Of a stretch of DNA of 64,000 nt, positions 25,604 to 33,832 are shown piece after piece. The notes under the pieces were generated by a model. It ran no database searches. It was not told the origin of the DNA and saw nothing but the letters and a program-made list of their open reading frames with translations. The stretch covers positions 1-64,000 of the forward strand of contig NC_015703.1 of the NCBI RefSeq assembly GCF_000218895.1, given 5' to 3'. Every line of letters starts with the position of its first letter. Positions within the stretch are counted from its first letter, which is position 1. The stretch comes from Runella slithyformis DSM 19594 (lineage in GTDB: Bacteria; Bacteroidota; Bacteroidia; Cytophagales; Spirosomataceae). The translations under genes were made by a program, and so were the position numbers.

Positions 25604-28447
25604 TTATTTCACTTTCACGATTACCGTTGGGTCAAAAGGGTACATCCCGAATTTCTCGCCGTAAATGGCCAGTCCGCCATTGCCTTCTACCGCCAAACGA
25701 AGCACTAACTCGCCCGTTTGCTGCGCTTTCAGGATGGCATCGGCCGGTACATTTACTTCCAGCCGATAGCCGTAACTGCCCGCTTCGCGGAGTTTACGGT
25801 TTTGGGGCTGATAATGCCACGACAGTACTCCCCGGTGGTCGGCGGGATCATCGGGAAGGTTGAGCTTACCGGCCGAAACGCCGTTGAAACTGATGGCGAC
25901 ATCGCTCGAAAACTTGCTGTCGTCCGTCATAGGGTAGGAATTGGCGTTGAGGCTGTTATCAAACGTACCGCCGCCGAGCATGTAGTTGTCAGGGATTTTG
26001 ACGTCACCGCTTTTGTCTTTGCCGTACAGTTGTTTTGCAGAAGCCTCCATGATAAACGACGCTCCGCTCACGTTGTCGGCTTTGAGGTCGGCCGGCCATT
26101 TGATTTTATATTCAAAATAGCCGCTGCCGGCACCGTTTACTTTCAGGCCCTCCAACACATTCCATTGTTTTAATGACCATTTGGCATCGGTAAATTGCTT
26201 AGGATCTACGGTCAGCAATCGGTTTTTTTGTCCGCCGCCCGTCACCATTTCCGACGATTGCGGCTTTTCTACAATGTACGTATTAAAATTACGGCTCAGC
26301 ACATTTCCTTTGGAATCCTGCAAGGTCAGGGCCAGTACGGCTACTGATTTTTCAGCGGGCATAATAACGTAGACGGGTGCCATTGTCTGCTGCATCCAGG
26401 GCGTATAGGCAATTTTTTGGGTAAAACTCTGCCATTTTTTCTCCTGCCCGAAAGCATCCCAACCGTTAAGTTCCACTTTGAGCGTCAACTCATTTCCCAC
26501 ATCCGTGCGGCCTGTCATGGACGAAATCGTCAGCGGAACCTGCACTACTTCGGTGGGGCGCACACTTTTAGAGATGTTCTGCCCTGTTGTTACGTAAATA
26601 TCGGCGTGCAGATCTTTGAGGCTCATGCCGGGCACAAACGCCTCTAAGCCCGTGTATTTGGGAGTACGGTCAAATTTGAAGTAACCATTCCACTCGTTGA
26701 TCACATCGTGGTGCTCGGTATACAGCCAGCCCGCCACCAACGGGTATTGACGGAACGCATTGACCGCGCGGTGATAATCCCAGGTCCAGTCTACATCGCC
26801 CGAGCTGCCGTCGTAGCCCCATACATTACCGAACTCGGAGTTGATATTGGGTTGTTTGCCTACGGTATAGCCTTTTTCAAAATTAAAGGTCGAGCCTTCT
26901 GCGGTTTTGGACGTCAGGTTCTTCAGGTACTCATCCCATCCGTAGCCGGGCAGGTATTCGTGCCATGAGTTGATGTCGGTTTCGGTATGGCCTGCGCCGC
27001 AGCAAATGGAGTTATCTTCGATCAAACGGCTGGGGTCAAGGGCTTTGGCTTTGCGGTACATGCTCACTACCCACTGCTGGGTTTCGGGCAGGTACCTGTC
27101 GACTTTTTTACCGTTTTCTTCCACTTTAGTACGCAATCCCCAGGTCTCATTGAAGAGAATCCACGAAAAAATGGCGGGGTGGTTAAAATCACGTTTGATG
27201 AGTTGCGGCAACACCCTCTCTGATTCGGCCCGGGCTTCGGCGTTGGGCTGCCCCCAGAAGTTGGGCAGATCTGACATAACCAACAGCCCCATTTTATCGG
27301 CCCAATACAACTTGCGCGGTACGTCGATTTTGATGTGCGTCCGTATACCGTTGAGACCGATATCTTTGGCCAGTTTGATCTCATTCTTCATGAATTCGTC
27401 GGTGGGAAAAGTATAAAACCCTTCCGGATGGTACGACTGATCGAGCGCCAGCTGAAGATAAATCGGCTGATTGTTAAGGGCTACGTAAGGATAGTTTGTC
27501 CCGGGCAGGTTGACCACCGATATTTTGCGCATCCCGAAGTAGGTATTGACCCCGTCAGCCCCCCTCAATCCCCCCATTTGGAGGGAAGCTTTAGTCCCTT
27601 CTCCAAGGTGGAGAAGGGATTTAGGGATGAGGCCTGCCTGCACTTCATACAAATGCGGGTTGTCCAATGTCCAAAGCTTAGCATCCGGAACGGCAACGTC
27701 AAAACTCAATTGCGATTGCCCCTTACCGATCGTCTGAGTCGCCGGTGCCGATACACCGGCGATATTCAATGTCAACGCCAAGTCCTGTGAGGCAGGCTTA
27801 GGCAGGGTGGCCGTTACCTTGACCGTCCCTTTGTCGATATCGGGTGTAAAATGAAGAGTTTCCAGGTATTCATTGGCACGGGCTTCCAGGTAGATCGTTT
27901 GCCAGATACCTCGGGCGTTGCCGTAGCCCTGCTTGCCATACAACGCGTAATCGCGACGGGTATCATCCACCCGAATCACCAATTTCTGACCTGCGCCGGC
28001 CTTCAGGGCAGAGGCAGGGAGTTCAAATTCAAAAGGCACATAGCCTCCTTCAAAGGTCCCCAATTCTTTGCCGCCAAACCAGACGGTCGTCCGGTAATCA
28101 CTCGCCCCGATGACCACAAAAACGCGCTGTCCTTTCCAGTCTTTCGGAACGGTAACGGTGCGTTGATACCAGGCAATATCCGCTTCATCTTTCACGCCCG
28201 ACAGCGGCGCTCCCCACGGAAAGGGCACGTTGATGCTCAGGGGGAATTTTTGGGTGCCTTTGCCCCACCCCTGCTTCAAGCCGGCATCCTCTTTATCAAA
28301 TCGAAACTCCCAGGCACCATTGAGATTGAGCCAGTTGGCCCGCTGCCAATCCGGGCGTGGGTGTTCGGGTAATGGAACCGGTGTTTGGGCAGGGAGCGCC
28401 CGCACCCATAAAAACAGAAAACAAAGACAGAGAGATAAACGGAGCAT
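25604..28447 (-). CDS. exported glycoside hydrolase family 2 enzyme
   Basis: A 947-residue secreted GH2 beta-glycosidase (signal peptide about 1-20). Domain order: jelly-roll sugar-binding domain (about 30-200; WLNLNGAWEFRFD opening and APLSGVKDEADIAWYQR), immunoglobulin-like domain (about 200-330), TIM barrel (about 340-640) with acid/base Glu in WILFNETWGLR (about 431) and the nucleophile Glu in NINSEFGNVW (about 535), then two C-terminal beta domains. It hydrolyses beta-galactosides, glucuronides or mannosides; the specificity cannot be read. Residues about 272-295 are an insertion encoded by a palindromic repeat, between LYEVQAG and DGVNTYFGMRKI, where homologues would have a continuous strand and turn. 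Confidence 0.9.
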   Translation of the reverse strand: MLRLSLCLCFLFLWVRALPAQTPVPLPEHPRPDWQRANWLNLNGAWEFRFDKEDAGLKQGWGKGTQKFPLSINVPFPWGAPLSGVKDEADIAWYQRTVTVPKDWKGQRVFVVIGASDYRTTVWFGGKELGTFEGGYVPFEFELPASALKAGAGQKLVIRVDDTRRDYALYGKQGYGNARGIWQTIYLEARANEYLETLHFTPDIDKGTVKVTATLPKPASQDLALTLNIAGVSAPATQTIGKGQSQLSFDVAVPDAKLWTLDNPHLYEVQAGLIPKSLLHLGEGTKASLQMGGLRGADGVNTYFGMRKISVVNLPGTNYPYVALNNQPIYLQLALDQSYHPEGFYTFPTDEFMKNEIKLAKDIGLNGIRTHIKIDVPRKLYWADKMGLLVMSDLPNFWGQPNAEARAESERVLPQLIKRDFNHPAIFSWILFNETWGLRTKVEENGKKVDRYLPETQQWVVSMYRKAKALDPSRLIEDNSICCGAGHTETDINSWHEYLPGYGWDEYLKNLTSKTAEGSTFNFEKGYTVGKQPNINSEFGNVWGYDGSSGDVDWTWDYHRAVNAFRQYPLVAGWLYTEHHDVINEWNGYFKFDRTPKYTGLEAFVPGMSLKDLHADIYVTTGQNISKSVRPTEVVQVPLTISSMTGRTDVGNELTLKVELNGWDAFGQEKKWQSFTQKIAYTPWMQQTMAPVYVIMPAEKSVAVLALTLQDSKGNVLSRNFNTYIVEKPQSSEMVTGGGQKNRLLTVDPKQFTDAKWSLKQWNVLEGLKVNGAGSGYFEYKIKWPADLKADNVSGASFIMEASAKQLYGKDKSGDVKIPDNYMLGGGTFDNSLNANSYPMTDDSKFSSDVAISFNGVSAGKLNLPDDPADHRGVLSWHYQPQNRKLREAGSYGYRLEVNVPADAILKAQQTGELVLRLAVEGNGGLAIYGEKFGMYPFDPTVIVKVK
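27557..27640. repeat. palindromic element inserted in frame in the GH2 gene
   Basis: An 84-base C-rich then G-rich stretch within the coding sequence. Its core is a perfect 10-bp hairpin CCCTTCTCCA-AGG-TGGAGAAGGG (27596-27618), flanked by CCCCTCAATCCC on one side and GGGATTTAGGGATGAGG on the other, which pair imperfectly. Translated on the minus strand it gives LIPKSLLHLGEGTKASLQMG, the kind of sequence that palindromic elements in Bacteroidota genomes encode. The element keeps frame. Confidence 0.8.
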
Positions 28448-28512
28448 AGGAATAGGGATATAATGATAGGTTTTATTTAAAGCATTTTATCCGCTTAACC
28501 TAATGCTTTCCT

Positions 28513-28520
28513 TACATTTG
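28513..28520 (+). promoter_or_regulatory. candidate -7 box (TAnnTTTG)
   Basis: TACATTTG fits the Bacteroidota -7 consensus exactly and ends 29 bases before the ATG of the downstream hydrolase. A -33 TTTG box is not clear (TTTT around 28485), so support is weak. Confidence 0.35.
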
Positions 28521-28549
28521 CAGCCTTTCCTTCAACCCCTGAAAACCAA

Positions 28550-29530
28550 ATGAAAAAATTCCTTACCTGGACGGGCATTACGCTCGTCGTATTGATCTCA
28601 GTTTATTTTATCGGACCCCGTCCCGACAAAGTGATGCTTTCTCCTGCCTTAACGACCGTGACCGATGATGTGATCCAACTCGAAAAAGACATTCGGGAAA
28701 CCGAAGCGCAATTTGACCTCAAGCCCGACAACGAAGCGCGCATCGTTTGGGCCGATACGGCCAAAAAGCAGAAAACAAAGTACAGCATGGTCTACATCCA
28801 CGGCTTTGGGGCAAGCTGGGCCGAAGGGGATCCCATCCATACGCAATTGGCCAAGAAATACGGCTGCAACCTGTATTTGGCCCGCCTGTATGATGCAGGA
28901 GTCAAAAGCCCCGATGCGTTTAAAAACCTTACCCCCGAAAATTTTCTGTCGGGTGCTAAGTACGCCATCGCCGTTGGCAAAGCGCTGGGCGACAGTGTCA
29001 TCGTGATCGGCTGCTCGGCGGGCGGCCTGCTGGCCTCTTACATTGCCTCCGAACATCCTGAGATCAAAGCGTTGGTGCTGTATTCGCCCTGCTTCAAAGT
29101 CAACGGGCTGGAGATAGCCACGGGCCCGTGGGGGGCTCAGCTTTTAAAGCAGCTGGGCGGTACGCACCGCGATATTACGCACTACGCCCCCGACCGTGCC
29201 CGATACTGGCTGACCCGCTACCATACCAACGGGGTCATGACGCTGCAGCAGACGATGGATGCCGTCGTAAAACCGGAGACGTTTGCCAAGATAAAAATGC
29301 CCGTCTTTCTGGCGTATTATTACAAAGATGAAGAGAATCAGGACCAAGTAGTGTCAGTGCCCGAGATGCTGAAAGCGTTTGATCAACTGGGTACCTCCGC
29401 CGCTCAAAAACGTAAGGTGGCCCTTCCCAATGCGGGAGATCACGTGATCGCGTCGCATTTTACGTCCAAAGACTTGGACGGAGTCTTTCGTGAAACGGAT
29501 ACATTTCTGCGTGAAGTGGTTTTTAAATAG
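28550..29530 (+). CDS. membrane-anchored alpha/beta hydrolase (carboxylesterase-like)
   Basis: A 326-residue protein with an N-terminal hydrophobic anchor or signal (WTGITLVVLISVYFIG, about 7-22) and a serine-hydrolase domain. VYIHGFGASWAEG (about 83-95) is the HG oxyanion motif, Ser156 in GCSAGG the nucleophile, and His298 in GDHVIAS the base. The arrangement resembles monoacylglycerol lipase or carboxylesterase families with acyl ester substrates. It is transcribed divergently from the GH2 gene and converges on pyrophosphatase through a strong terminator. Confidence 0.82.
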   Translation: MKKFLTWTGITLVVLISVYFIGPRPDKVMLSPALTTVTDDVIQLEKDIRETEAQFDLKPDNEARIVWADTAKKQKTKYSMVYIHGFGASWAEGDPIHTQLAKKYGCNLYLARLYDAGVKSPDAFKNLTPENFLSGAKYAIAVGKALGDSVIVIGCSAGGLLASYIASEHPEIKALVLYSPCFKVNGLEIATGPWGAQLLKQLGGTHRDITHYAPDRARYWLTRYHTNGVMTLQQTMDAVVKPETFAKIKMPVFLAYYYKDEENQDQVVSVPEMLKAFDQLGTSAAQKRKVALPNAGDHVIASHFTSKDLDGVFRETDTFLREVVFK

Positions 29531-29616
29531 TAGTGAGGAGCGAATATCCGGTAGTGAGTAGTGAGATCAGTAACTCATTAAATATCAACGACTACTGGCC
29601 GTTAACTGCTTAAATA

Positions 29617-29663
29617 ATCAAAAAAGCGGTTCCATCCAAGGTGTGGGAAACCGCTTTTTTGAT
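29617..29663. terminator. bidirectional intrinsic terminator
   Basis: Perfect 15-bp stem: ATCAAAAAAGCGGTT (29617-29631) with AACCGCTTTTTTGAT (29649-29663), loop of 17 bases. A tract on one side and T tract on the other serve both converging genes. Confidence 0.9.
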
Positions 29664-29744
29664 TTACAGTATGCCGAAGTTTACGCCATTGGCGGTGTTT
29701 TCACCGCCAATCTGCTATTTAGACTTACAACATGCCGAAGTTGT
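29664..29744. repeat. duplicated pyrophosphatase gene end flanking a palindrome
   Basis: TTACAGTATGCCGAAGTTTA (29664-29683) is a near copy of TTACAACATGCCGAAGTTGT (29725-29744), which encodes the last codons and stop of the pyrophosphatase gene. Between them lies a perfect 10-bp hairpin ATTGGCGGTG-TTTT-CACCGCCAAT (29688-29711) of the GGTG/CACC family. The arrangement looks like a palindrome inserted with duplication of the gene end. Confidence 0.65.
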
Positions 29745-30342
29745 TCAAATAATCCGTAATGGATTTCCGAATTACCTGATGGGCTTCTTCACGACCGTAT
29801 ACGTTGGCGATTTCACAGGTCATGGGCTCGCCGGGTAAGTTCTTGTAGGTCAGGAAGTAGTGCTGCAAACGATTCACAACGCTTTCCGGCAATTCGGTGA
29901 TGTCTTTGTATTTGCTGTACAGCAAATCGTCTTTCAGTACCGCAATGATCTTATCATCCGCTTCTCCTTTATCGATCAGTCGCAGGCCGCCGATGGGAAT
30001 GGCCTGACAGATAATATCACCGTGCGGAATGGTGCTTTCGCAAAGCACGCAGATATCCAGCGGGTCACCGTCTCCTTCTTTGATGTCATTGCGTCCCGAT
30101 TGCTGACGGGCAAATTCCGCAATGGCATCGCCGCAATAGGTTTTGGGCACAAAACCGTACAGGGCAGGAACAATGTTTGAATATTTCTGCGGGCGATCGA
30201 TCTTAAGATAGCCCGTCAATTTATCAATTTCGTATTTTACGGTATCGGTCGGTACAATTTCAATAAAGGTCGTAACGACTTCGGGAGCCTTTTCCCCGAT
30301 GGGGATTCCGTGCCAGGGGTGGGATTTATAGACTGTTTTCAT
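29725..30342 (-). CDS. ppa: inorganic pyrophosphatase, family I
   Basis: Cytoplasmic enzyme hydrolysing pyrophosphate to drive biosynthetic reactions. The 205-residue protein carries the family I signature EGDGDPLDICVLCE (about 83-96, metal-binding Asp residues) and the substrate-binding YEIDKLTGYLKIDRP segment near the N-terminus. The start was placed at 30342 (MKTVYKSHPWHGI) because the open extension to 30438 runs into the promoter region of the divergent antiporter and shows no family similarity. The 3' end abuts the duplicated palindromic element. Confidence 0.93.
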   Translation of the reverse strand: MKTVYKSHPWHGIPIGEKAPEVVTTFIEIVPTDTVKYEIDKLTGYLKIDRPQKYSNIVPALYGFVPKTYCGDAIAEFARQQSGRNDIKEGDGDPLDICVLCESTIPHGDIICQAIPIGGLRLIDKGEADDKIIAVLKDDLLYSKYKDITELPESVVNRLQHYFLTYKNLPGEPMTCEIANVYGREEAHQVIRKSITDYLNNFGML

Positions 30343-30416
30343 TTGTTTAGTTGAATCTTTAGACAAACATTGGAAAAATTTAGAGAAATACCGACTTTGC
30401 ATAAGGAAAAATCCAA

Positions 30417-32042
30417 ATGATTGGTGAAATAACCGCATTCATTATGCTCCAAAAAGATATTCTGCTCATCCTTTCCCTTCTTTTCTCGGTGTTCATGCTG
30501 GTGATGTTGGGGCAAAAGCTGCGCATCTCGTATCCCATCTTTTTGGTCATTGGCGGCTTGCTCATCAGTTTCATTCCGAGTATACCCGCATTCAGCATCA
30601 GCCCCGACCTGATCTTCCTCATTTTCCTGCCGCCCTTGCTGTACGAAGCCGCATGGTACACCTCCTGGAGCGACTTCTGGAAGTGGAAACGCCCCATTGC
30701 CCTGCTGGGCTTCGGGTTGGTCATTTTCACCTCCTGCATCATTGCCTTTGTGGCCAATTCCTTTATTCCGGGCTTTACGTTAGCCCTGGGTTTTCTGTTG
30801 GGCGGAATCATCTCCCCTCCGGATGCCGTAGCGGCTACGTCTATTTTGAAGAGTGTCAAAGTGCCCCGGCGTGCGCTGGTTGTTTTGCAGGGAGAAAGCC
30901 TGGTCAACGATGCCGCCAGCTTGATCGTGTTTCGGTTTGCATTGGCGGCCGTTATTTCCGGTACGTTTGTGTTGGAAAAAGCCGCCACGGATTTTTTTGC
31001 AGTGACCCTCATGGGCATTGTCGTGGGTCTGTTGGTAGCTCATTTCTTTTACCTGATACATCGCTGGCTGCCTACCAACGCCAGCATTGACACGGCCCTG
31101 ACCTTCATGGGTCCGTATTTTATGTACATCGGGGCTGAGCATTTTCACTACTCGGGCGTGATGGCCGTCGTAAGCGGAGGATTGTTTTTGTCGTACCGCT
31201 CACACGAATTTTTTGGCTACCGGTCGCGTCTGCAATCCCAAAGCGTCTGGAAAACCGTCACCTTTGTATTAAACGGATTAGTGTTCATTCTCATTGGGTT
31301 ACAACTCCCCGTGATCGTACACAGCTTGGGAAATTATTCCCTTTTTGAAGCCCTCAAATACGGTCTTTTTATCAGTACTGTAACGATTGCGATTCGGATT
31401 TTATGGATGTACCCGGCCACGTATTTACCGCGAATGTTCAGCAAACGCATCCGTGCCAACGAAGAAGACCCCGGATGGAAGGGCGTTTTTGTGGTCAGTT
31501 GGGCCGGAATGCGCGGCGTAGTTTCGCTGGCTTCCGCCCTGGCGATTCCCGTGACGCTGGCGGGCGGACAGGTCTTTCCGCAACGTAACTTAATTTTGTT
31601 TATCACCTTTGTGGTCATTCTGGTCACGCTGGTTTTTCAGGGGCTTACGTTACCGCTTATTTTACGATGGCTGAAGATCGAAGAGGCCGACAGTACCCTT
31701 CCCGACGAAGAACAGGAAGCCGGTGTTAAATTGCGATTATTGCAGGCGGCCCTGACCCGTTTGAATGACCTGTATACCAAGGAAACGACAGAAAATGAGT
31801 TGGTAGACAATTTAAAAAAGCAATTGGAAAACGATATTTCATTAACCTCCGAAAAATTGAATTCATTGGAATGTGACGAAGTGGACAAATCGGAAGTGGC
31901 CGTATTTAACCGAGTTGTGCACGACATTATTTCGGCCCGGCGTAAAGAACTGTTTTTGCTCCGCAAAGAAAAGATCTTTGACGAAGAGATATTGCGGCAC
32001 GAGGAAGCGCAATTGGATCTGGACGAAGCGAAAATTATTTAA
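30417..32042 (+). CDS. Na+/H+ antiporter, CPA1 (NhaP) family
   Basis: A 541-residue membrane antiporter with about 12 helices in the first 410 residues. CPA1 hallmarks are FLPPLLYEAAWYT (about 63-76), the ion-binding ISPPDAVAATSIL (about 128-140) and the ESLVNDA motif (about 158-164). The hydrophilic C-terminal region (about 425-541) is Glu/Lys-rich and predicted coiled, probably regulatory. It exchanges Na+ or K+ for protons. An ATG at 30444 is an alternative start. Reads away from ppa across a 74-base gap. Confidence 0.92.
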   Translation: MIGEITAFIMLQKDILLILSLLFSVFMLVMLGQKLRISYPIFLVIGGLLISFIPSIPAFSISPDLIFLIFLPPLLYEAAWYTSWSDFWKWKRPIALLGFGLVIFTSCIIAFVANSFIPGFTLALGFLLGGIISPPDAVAATSILKSVKVPRRALVVLQGESLVNDAASLIVFRFALAAVISGTFVLEKAATDFFAVTLMGIVVGLLVAHFFYLIHRWLPTNASIDTALTFMGPYFMYIGAEHFHYSGVMAVVSGGLFLSYRSHEFFGYRSRLQSQSVWKTVTFVLNGLVFILIGLQLPVIVHSLGNYSLFEALKYGLFISTVTIAIRILWMYPATYLPRMFSKRIRANEEDPGWKGVFVVSWAGMRGVVSLASALAIPVTLAGGQVFPQRNLILFITFVVILVTLVFQGLTLPLILRWLKIEEADSTLPDEEQEAGVKLRLLQAALTRLNDLYTKETTENELVDNLKKQLENDISLTSEKLNSLECDEVDKSEVAVFNRVVHDIISARRKELFLLRKEKIFDEEILRHEEAQLDLDEAKII

Positions 32043-32126
32043 ATAAAGCGTTAAATTGCCAAACGCATCACCGACAAAACCTATATTTCAACCCCCAAAT
32101 AACTTTTTCATCAATTCTGAAAATCA

Positions 32127-32918
32127 ATGAGCGAACTGAAAGTACCAACCATGACCGAACTGGCCGCCGCCGGCGAAACCCCCGAAGTACTTTTTTGGGT
32201 GGGCTGCGCAGGCTCCTTTGACGACCGTTATAAAAAAGTAACCATCGCTTTTGTCAAAATCCTTAACAAAGTAGGCGTAAAATTTGCGGTCCTCGGCACT
32301 GAAGAAGGATGCACCGGCGACCCCGCCCGCCGCGCCGGCAACGAGTTTCTGTTTCAGATGCAGGCCATGGCCAATATTCAGGTGCTGGATATGTACGGCA
32401 TCAAAAAGATCGTAACGGCCTGTCCGCACTGTTTTAATACCCTCAAAAACGAATACCCTGCCCTGGGCGGCAGCTACGAGGTGATTCATCACTCCGAGTT
32501 TCTGCAACAGCTCATCAACGAAGGCAAAGTAAAAATAGAAGGCGGCGGCACGTTCAAAGGGCGTAAGATCACCTTCCATGATTCGTGCTATCTCGGCCGC
32601 GCCAACGGCGTGTATGAGGCTCCCCGGGCGGTATTGGAGGCCCTGGACGCCGATCTGGTGGAAATGAAACGCTCCAAGGCCAAAGGACTCTGCTGCGGTG
32701 CGGGCGGCTCACAGATGTTTAAAGAACCCGAAAAAGGCAAAAAAGACGTCAACATCGAGCGCATCGAAGAAGCCCTCGGTACGGGTGCCGATACCATTGC
32801 GGTAGGCTGTCCGTTTTGTATGGTGATGATGAGCGACGGCGTCAAAAACAAAGAAAAAGAAGACTCCGTCAAGGTATTCGATCTGGCGGAACTTGTAGCG
32901 CAGGCCGAAGGTTTATAA
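32127..32918 (+). CDS. (Fe-S)-binding protein with two CCG domains
   Basis: A 263-residue cytoplasmic protein of the heterodisulfide reductase B/ GlpC / LutA type. Two cysteine-rich CCG repeats are seen: GCAGSF, GCTGDP and CPHC in the first half, DSCYLGR, CCGAGG and GCPFC in the second; together they bind a non-cubane or 4Fe-4S cluster and take part in electron transfer. In Bacteroidota a longer Fe-S partner usually precedes it; here the gene before is an antiporter, so the partner is absent or elsewhere. The next gene (33095) is the family's usual downstream neighbour. Confidence 0.88.
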   Translation: MSELKVPTMTELAAAGETPEVLFWVGCAGSFDDRYKKVTIAFVKILNKVGVKFAVLGTEEGCTGDPARRAGNEFLFQMQAMANIQVLDMYGIKKIVTACPHCFNTLKNEYPALGGSYEVIHHSEFLQQLINEGKVKIEGGGTFKGRKITFHDSCYLGRANGVYEAPRAVLEALDADLVEMKRSKAKGLCCGAGGSQMFKEPEKGKKDVNIERIEEALGTGADTIAVGCPFCMVMMSDGVKNKEKEDSVKVFDLAELVAQAEGL

Positions 32919-33094
32919 GGGTGTCACAAAAAAGTGATGAAATAGTCATGAGGTGGTCATTCTTTGGTCATGAAGCGGTTTTGTAAAATGATTCATAGAA
33001 CTCTGTGGCAACCCATGACAATCTTTCACCACACATGACAATTCATGGCCAACCATGACTTACCAATCACTTATTCACCAATCACCATTTACCA
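32919..33094 (+). other. low-complexity spacer with CATGAC repeats
   Basis: 176 bases with repeated CATGAC/CATGACA and ACCAATCAC motifs, a common intergenic pattern in this phylum. No promoter can be identified with confidence. Confidence 0.4.
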
Positions 33095-33592
33095 ATGTAC
33101 ATTCCTTTCGACCAAATAGATTTTGAAGCACGGGTTTGGATCTATCAGGCCAACCGTACGCTCACCAACGATGAAGTGGGTACGCTCACCGAAACCCTCA
33201 AAGCCGCGCTGGACGAGTGGGAAGCGCACGGTCAAAAGTTGACCGCCTCCGGCAAAGTGTTCTTTAACCGATTCATTGTGATTGCCGTCGATGAAAACAA
33301 AGCGTTGCCCAGCGGCTGCTCCATTGACAAATCCGTGCATTGGCTGCAGGAGATCGGGCCCCGTTTGGGCGTCGACTTTTTTGACCGCTCCCTGATGTAC
33401 CTTGACGACAGGGACGAACTGCAAAGCATTCCGGTGTCAGGCATCAAAAGTGCCGTAGCTTCCGAAGAATTGTTTCCGGACACGACCGTGTTTGACAATA
33501 CGGTCACGACCAAAGCCCAATGGATGAAACGCTGGAAGGCGCGGGCGGATGCCACTTGGCTTAAACGCTATTTTTCGGAGCAGCAAGCTTGA
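33095..33592 (+). CDS. conserved Bacteroidota protein (commonly mislabelled ABC transporter ATPase)
   Basis: A 165-residue cytoplasmic protein starting MYIPFDQIDFEARVWIYQANR, a family commonly found after the CCG-domain Fe-S gene in Bacteroidota. It has no Walker A, signature or Walker B motif, so the inherited label ABC transporter ATPase is not supported. It is acidic, with a conserved central VFFNRFIVIAVDE and an SMYLD-like strand. Function unknown; conserved linkage suggests a role with the Fe-S protein. Confidence 0.75.
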   Translation: MYIPFDQIDFEARVWIYQANRTLTNDEVGTLTETLKAALDEWEAHGQKLTASGKVFFNRFIVIAVDENKALPSGCSIDKSVHWLQEIGPRLGVDFFDRSLMYLDDRDELQSIPVSGIKSAVASEELFPDTTVFDNTVTTKAQWMKRWKARADATWLKRYFSEQQA

Positions 33593-33618
33593 CAGACATT
33601 ACCAATCGGCTCTCTTAG

Positions 33619-33648
33619 ATGCCATGCGCTTATGCATGGCATTTTTTG
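33619..33648 (+). terminator. intrinsic terminator
   Basis: ATGCCATGC (33619-33627) pairs with GCATGGCAT (33634-33642) around a 6-base loop, followed by a run of T. It ends the 32127-33592 unit. Confidence 0.85.
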
Positions 33649-33660
33649 TTGGCCTTCAGA

Positions 33661-33708
33661 CGGCACACTCAAAACGGGGAATAATCTCCCCATTTTTTTA
33701 GTGTGTCG
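33661..33708 (+). terminator. second long hairpin with T run
   Basis: Nested inverted repeat CGGCACACTCAAAAACGGGGA-like left arm and TCCCC-ATTTTTTTAGTGTGTCG right arm; inner stem GGGGA/TCCCC with a loop, outer stem CGGCACACT/AGTGTGTCG with one wobble pair. A T run lies inside the right arm. Backup terminator or palindromic repeat upstream of the L,D-transpeptidase gene. Confidence 0.65.
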
Positions 33709-33832
33709 ATACCGTTAGTCTTATTGGAAGAAAGAGCAGTATGGTATCAGTAAGCCGTTTATCCAACATACCTTTTGGTTGGCATGGCTATTTAGGGTAT
33801 TATTTTACCCTTAAAGGGTTAACCTCAATTTT

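Noticed and set aside
33095-33592. The traditional label ABC transporter ATPase
   Set aside because: No Walker A, Walker B or signature motif exists in the protein.
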